7,551 bases of DNA from JBMNOU01 sp050943215 (lineage in GTDB: Bacteria > Bacillota > Clostridia > Christensenellales > SZUA-584), in the NCBI GenBank assembly GCA_050943215.1, contig JBMNOU010000081.1, positions 1 through 7,551 of the forward strand, written 5' to 3'. Positions within the stretch are counted from its first letter, which is position 1. Each line of letters opens with the position of its first letter. The translations under genes and the position numbers were made by a program. Positions 4,422 through 7,551 of the stretch are shown piece after piece. Under the pieces are notes generated by a model, which saw nothing but the letters and a program-made list of their open reading frames with translations, had not been told where the DNA came from and made no database searches.

Positions 4422-5664
4422 CCGGTTTTCTGCTCAAAGGCATTGTCATACATCTGGCACCGCCTCCGCCGCGAGGAAGTTCCGACCCTTCAATCGTAAT
4501 GCAACAGCGGTCATACTCAGCAGGATTGCGTTTCCCTTGGATCACATCCCAGGCTGTCAACACTTCAAATCCATGTCGTTGCAACTCTACGAGCGTCATC
4601 TCATTGCGCGCATAGCAAATAACTTTGCCCGGGGCAAAGGCAAATACATTGGAACCGCTGTGCCACTGCTCGCGCTCCTGGTCCCATTCATCTTTTCCAC
4701 CACAAAAGATCGGCTCCAGATCCAGCCCTAAACGACGCAGTGCCGGCAAAATACCATTTACATTGTGAATTTTTGTCACTTTACCATTGTCAATGGTAAT
4801 ATGCACAGTCTGATAATGGTGGCCGCCCACAATCATAGGCTCAAATACCATACACTTATCTCTGTCGAGAATGGTAAATACCATATCCAGATGGATAAAA
4901 GACTCCGGCTCAGAGGGTAATTGCTGCACTATGATATGCTTACGACCCTTCCGGCTGGAGTTACAGAGGCGTGAGATCAGAAAATCGATGCCACGCGTGC
5001 TGCTGCGCATACCATTGCCTATCACAAGTATATCATCACGGGCGATAAGAATATCACCACCCTCCATATAAATCTCAGGATTTGTGGGTTGGAAGTCGTG
5101 AGCGTTGATTATATCGCATTCAAAAGCACCGCTGCCGCTATAGATTGCTTCCATTATCAAAGATTCGCGCATACGCACCTTATTGGCCATCCTGCAAATC
5201 AGCACCTGATTGCCGATTGTAACCGAGGAATCGCGAGTGAAATAGAAGTTATAGAGCGGGTAAAGAGCGTAAAATTCATCGCTGAGGAATGAAGTGAGGG
5301 TGTTCTTGCGCGCGGGTCGGCCCTCGATAAGTACCTTTGCCAGCTCCCGGGGAGGCATCTCCATCAATTGGTCAAAAAGCTCGGGCACCTGTTCGGTAAC
5401 ACAGATTCTGCCCACAAGCGCCTCTTTGTGCTCCTTATTCTCAAGCACCTTGAGCAGCAGATCCTTTACCTGATAGATCTTTGCCACTTTGGAAAGCACC
5501 CCCTCTATCTGTTCATACTCGCGAAGGGCGATGGAAAGGTTGAGGATGTCGCTATAAAGTGCACGCTGAGCCATCCTTGGAGTCATATTCTCCACTTCAG
5601 CTCCGGGAGTGTGCAGGAGCACCGCTTCGAGAGCTCCTATCTCGGATTGTACGTTTATTTTCAT
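4411..5664 (-). CDS. arcA: Arginine deiminase
   Basis: The enzyme hydrolyses L-arginine to L-citrulline and ammonia, the first step of the arginine deiminase pathway. The 417-residue protein fits the family length and has the guanidino-group-modifying fold with its catalytic set: FTRD (142-145, Asp145), EGGD (201-204), HLD (258-260), and the nucleophile Cys405 in the C-terminal RGGGGARCMTMPLSR segment. N-terminal V-x-S-E-I-G-x-L-x-x-V-L-L-H-x-P-G (5-21) is also typical. Genes for ornithine carbamoyltransferase, carbamate kinase or an arginine/ornithine antiporter are not adjacent, so the rest of the pathway must be elsewhere or absent. The ATG at 5664 lies eight bases after the guanylyltransferase stop, indicating co-transcription. 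The catalytic residues all look intact. A neighbouring peptidyl-arginine or agmatine deiminase identity is unlikely given the FTRD and HLD motifs and overall length. Confidence 0.95.
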   Translation of the reverse strand: MKINVQSEIGALEAVLLHTPGAEVENMTPRMAQRALYSDILNLSIALREYEQIEGVLSKVAKIYQVKDLLLKVLENKEHKEALVGRICVTEQVPELFDQLMEMPPRELAKVLIEGRPARKNTLTSFLSDEFYALYPLYNFYFTRDSSVTIGNQVLICRMANKVRMRESLIMEAIYSGSGAFECDIINAHDFQPTNPEIYMEGGDILIARDDILVIGNGMRSSTRGIDFLISRLCNSSRKGRKHIIVQQLPSEPESFIHLDMVFTILDRDKCMVFEPMIVGGHHYQTVHITIDNGKVTKIHNVNGILPALRRLGLDLEPIFCGGKDEWDQEREQWHSGSNVFAFAPGKVICYARNEMTLVELQRHGFEVLTAWDVIQGKRNPAEYDRCCITIEGSELPRGGGGARCMTMPLSRKPVAW

Positions 5665-5672
5665 TGGTTTGT

Positions 5673-6770
5673 TTAAAGATATTTTGATTGCTCTTCGATT
5701 GCAAGTTCCGCCAATATATCCTTGAGCACCTTCTCGTCATTAGGGCAGATCAGGAGCACATCTTTTTCATCTATTACCATATAGTCGTCCAGGCCGCGGA
5801 CAACCAGGAGTTTTTCGGGATCCTTCTCCCATATGATGGAGTTGGTGACTCCGCGCAGAAGGGTATTGGAAGCTTTAATGAAATTCCCCTCCGGAGTCTT
5901 GTTGACTGAACGATCATAAAGGGAGCTCCAGGTGCCTACATCAGACCATCCGAAGTTGGAAAGGAAGATCCAGGCTCTGGAGGTTTTCTCCATTACACCG
6001 TAATCTATCGATATGGAGGGACTGTTGTCATAGACTTTTACGATGAAATCCTTCTCTCGGGGGGTATTGTAGAGTCCTGCGCCTTTGGCAAAAAGAGTAG
6101 CCACCTCAGGAAGGTGATTCTCCATTTCCGCTTTTATTGCGCGAAGATTCCAGATAAATATACCCGAATTCCAGAAAAATTCTCCGGTTTCGATAAATAC
6201 CTTTGCAAGCTCCTCATTGGGCTTTTCGGTAAATGTCTTTACTGCGTAGGAGGAGTGGCCGCTAATAATTCGATTGGTCTGGCGGTTGATCTGGATATAT
6301 CCGTAATTGGTATCGGGACGGGTGGGTTTGATACCTATGGTAAATAATTCTTTGCTACTCGAAGCATGCTGAAGAGCGCAGGAGATGGTGTTACAGAAAT
6401 TCTCCTCTCCGGTGATCATATGGTCGGAAGGAGCGACCACCACCGTGGCATCGGGATTCTTGTCGTAGAGCTTGTAGGTAGCATAAGCGATGCAAGGAGC
6501 AGTATTACGCTTGTAAGGCTCAAGGAGGATGTTTTCCGGAAGAATATCGGGGAGTTGCTCCTTGATCAGATCGGCGTACTGCTCCGAGGTAACTATTATA
6601 ATATTTTCAACGGGAACTATCTTCGCAAATCGGTCGTATGTCAACTGTATGAAGGTTCGGCCGACTCCGAGGATGTCTAGAAACTGTTTTGGTCTGGCAT
6701 TTCTGCTCATTGGCCAGAAACGGCTTCCTGCGCCGCCGGCCATAATAATGCAATAGTGATTCTTATTCAT
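5673..6770 (-). CDS. manC: Mannose-1-phosphate guanylyltransferase
   Basis: The enzyme makes GDP-mannose from mannose-1-phosphate and GTP, feeding GDP-mannose and GDP-fucose into surface glycans. The 365-residue protein starts with the nucleotidyltransferase signature GGAGSRFWP (12-20) and PKQF (27-30). It continues with EPYKRNTAPCIA (84-94), PSDH (115-118), GYI (157-159), TEKP (181-184), FWNSGIF (199-205), DYGVMEK (257-263) and GWSDVGTW (274-281), all typical of the family. The C-terminus (about 290-360) resembles the short beta-helix tail. It lacks a fused phosphomannose isomerase domain, so it is the single-function type. It lies 14 bases after the YraN gene and eight bases before arginine deiminase, suggesting one transcript. 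No glycan-synthesis genes are adjacent. The gene symbol follows the usual ManC name. Confidence 0.95.
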   Translation of the reverse strand: MNKNHYCIIMAGGAGSRFWPMSRNARPKQFLDILGVGRTFIQLTYDRFAKIVPVENIIIVTSEQYADLIKEQLPDILPENILLEPYKRNTAPCIAYATYKLYDKNPDATVVVAPSDHMITGEENFCNTISCALQHASSSKELFTIGIKPTRPDTNYGYIQINRQTNRIISGHSSYAVKTFTEKPNEELAKVFIETGEFFWNSGIFIWNLRAIKAEMENHLPEVATLFAKGAGLYNTPREKDFIVKVYDNSPSISIDYGVMEKTSRAWIFLSNFGWSDVGTWSSLYDRSVNKTPEGNFIKASNTLLRGVTNSIIWEKDPEKLLVVRGLDDYMVIDEKDVLLICPNDEKVLKDILAELAIEEQSKYL

Positions 6771-6784
6771 ATCGAAAGAAAATT

Positions 6785-7153
6785 CTAATAATAAATCGGA
6801 AAGAATGCTGCCGGAATAAACTCCAGATCCATCGTACCATCCTTGTGGAACATTATTGACACGATGTCAAAGCGCACCTCTTTTGTAATGTTCCTCGACC
6901 TGATATATCTCCTCGCCGCCCGCACAAGAAAACGTTGTTTGAGCCGGTCTACCTGCTGGAACGGAGCAATCGGAGAGGGAGATTTCAACGATTTGACCTC
7001 CACGATGTGGAGAAAATCACTGCTCTCCATTATCAGGTCTATCTCTTTATGTTCCGACCTCCAATTGCGCTCTCTAAGCTCCATCCCCTCTTTTTGAAGC
7101 CATTCGAGGGCAATATCCTCGGCCATCCTTCCCTGCGTCATCCTCCCGTTCAT
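6785..7153 (-). CDS. yraN: YraN / UPF0102 family predicted nuclease
   Basis: This small protein belongs to the UPF0102 (YraN) family, related to archaeal Holliday-junction resolvases; its cellular role is not settled. From the chosen start it has 122 residues with the family pattern: GRMAED (8-13), ERNWRSEHKEIDLI (28-41) and IVEVKS (50-55). Glu37, Asp39, Glu52 and Lys54 form the PD-(D/E)xK active site, with Glu12 upstream. The frame stays open to an ATG at 7198, but a TACATTTG promoter box at 7160-7167 lies inside that extension, and the family length fits starts at 7153 (MNGRM) or 7141 (MTQGRM). The start is uncertain among these. It leads the likely yraN-manC-arcA operon, 14 bases before manC. 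The usual GEID is KEID here, and the ExK lysine is followed by Ser; otherwise the site looks intact. Confidence 0.9.
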   Translation of the reverse strand: MNGRMTQGRMAEDIALEWLQKEGMELRERNWRSEHKEIDLIMESSDFLHIVEVKSLKSPSPIAPFQQVDRLKQRFLVRAARRYIRSRNITKEVRFDIVSIMFHKDGTMDLEFIPAAFFPIYY

Positions 7154-7159
7154 AATATA

Positions 7160-7167
7160 CAAATGTA
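7160..7167 (-). promoter_or_regulatory. Putative -7 box for the yraN-manC-arcA operon
   Basis: TACATTTG on the - strand matches TAnnTTTG exactly and lies seven bases before the ATG at 7153. No clear -33 TTTG is seen at the expected distance. If used, transcription would begin almost at that ATG, favouring the start at 7153 or 7141. Confidence 0.45.
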
Positions 7168-7212
7168 GCAATTTATTCGGAGAATCCGTCATAGCCATAC
7201 AAATAAAGTAAA

Positions 7213-7239
7213 AGGGGTGACCGTATCACAGTCACCCCT
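7213..7239 (-). terminator. Intrinsic terminator of the upstream surface-protein gene
   Basis: A perfect nine-base-pair stem (7213-7221 with 7231-7239) with a nine-base loop is followed on the - strand by TTTACTTTATTTG. It separates the partial gene at 7274-7551 from the yraN operon. A smaller hairpin (7243-7248 with 7255-7260) precedes it in the same 3' untranslated region. Confidence 0.75.
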
Positions 7240-7273
7240 CCGATCTCCTGAAGCGGAGATGTTTTAGCCCCCT

Positions 7274-7551
7274 TTACTCAGCGTAGGTAATCTCGATTTT
7301 GTCGAGATATACCGTATAGTCGGATGGATTTTTCAAAGTAAAGAACTTGTAGTCTCCACCCGAAAGGTCGTAAGTAGAAGAGGTCTCATCCGAAGTGGCT
7401 GCAATCACAGTCTCACCGGGATTAGCCGCAGCGCCTGCGTAAAGCACAAGATTGTTAGGATACCATGTTTTACCTGAAGCGCAGGTAACCTTGATGGTCT
7501 TAATCTTCTTTGTGCCTACAACATTGGTGATATAACCGGCATCCCTACTCT
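7274..7551 (-). CDS. C-terminal part of a probable secreted or surface protein (partial)
   Basis: The last 91 codons of a - strand gene run off the window edge and end in TAA at 7276-7274; no start is present here. The translated tail, ending VYLDKIEITYAE, alternates hydrophobic and polar residues with many T, S, G, N and Y residues: for example TIKVTCASGKTWYPNN, NLVLYAG and YDLSGGDYKFFTL. This matches beta-sandwich tails of uncharacterised secreted or lipid-anchored Bacteroidales proteins that often occur as repeats. The family and function cannot be named from the fragment, and no C-terminal type IX sorting domain motif is evident. It ends 35 bases before a strong terminator and does not belong to the yraN operon. 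Confidence 0.75.
   Translation of the reverse strand, partial: SRDAGYITNVVGTKKIKTIKVTCASGKTWYPNNLVLYAGAAANPGETVIAATSDETSSTYDLSGGDYKFFTLKNPSDYTVYLDKIEITYAE

Noticed and set aside
4537..7168. + strand open frames opposite arcA, manC and yraN
   Set aside because: All are antisense to intact conserved genes, with no matching promoters or motifs.
1..7551. CRISPR arrays, insertion sequences, integrase or phage structural genes
   Set aside because: No regularly spaced repeats, transposase motifs (DDE, HUH) or integrase catalytic motifs were seen in any frame.

Overview
The window looks like chromosomal DNA from a Bacteroidetes bacterium, most likely of the order Bacteroidales. Several promoters fit the Bacteroidetes sigma-ABfr pattern (TAnnTTTG with an upstream TTTG or TTG about 20 bases away). 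There are no convincing Shine-Dalgarno sequences. The protein families (PheS with paired CxxC motifs, AAA_14/DUF4143 ATPase, a surface-protein C-terminus ending in a beta-rich domain) also fit that phylum. I cannot assign a genus.

Left part, about 1-3140, + strand, AT-rich and accessory in character: the end of an unknown gene; a two-helix membrane protein with a BamE/SmpA-like C-terminal domain; a Bor-family lipoprotein behind a long, possibly structured leader; a 63-residue two-helix membrane protein; and a 407-residue AAA_14/DUF4143 ATPase. The ATPase has its own strong promoter, two tandem palindromic operator-like boxes and terminators on both sides.

Middle, 3151-3350: a bidirectional terminator, a tRNA-Gly(GCC) on the - strand with a very good promoter, and the 3' end of pheS. 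The 3' end of the tRNA faces the accessory block, so it is a natural boundary between core and accessory DNA.

Right part, 3346-7551, - strand, higher GC, housekeeping in character: a YraN-family nuclease, mannose-1-phosphate guanylyltransferase and arginine deiminase, closely spaced in that order of transcription as a likely operon. pheS follows with its own promoter at the end of the deiminase gene. The 3' end of a surface/secreted protein gene with a terminator closes the window.

The most notable observation is a 24-base direct repeat flanking the ATPase module. The left copy is the last eight codons of the 63-residue membrane protein (RKKKTKS-stop). The right copy, just after the ATPase stop, encodes the same seven residues and a stop, and all three base differences are synonymous. 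This suggests that the ATPase module was inserted at the 3' end of that gene, or into a duplicate of it, and that the right copy is a relic of a related gene end. With the autonomous promoter and tandem operator, the module looks like a self-contained mobile or regulated cassette.
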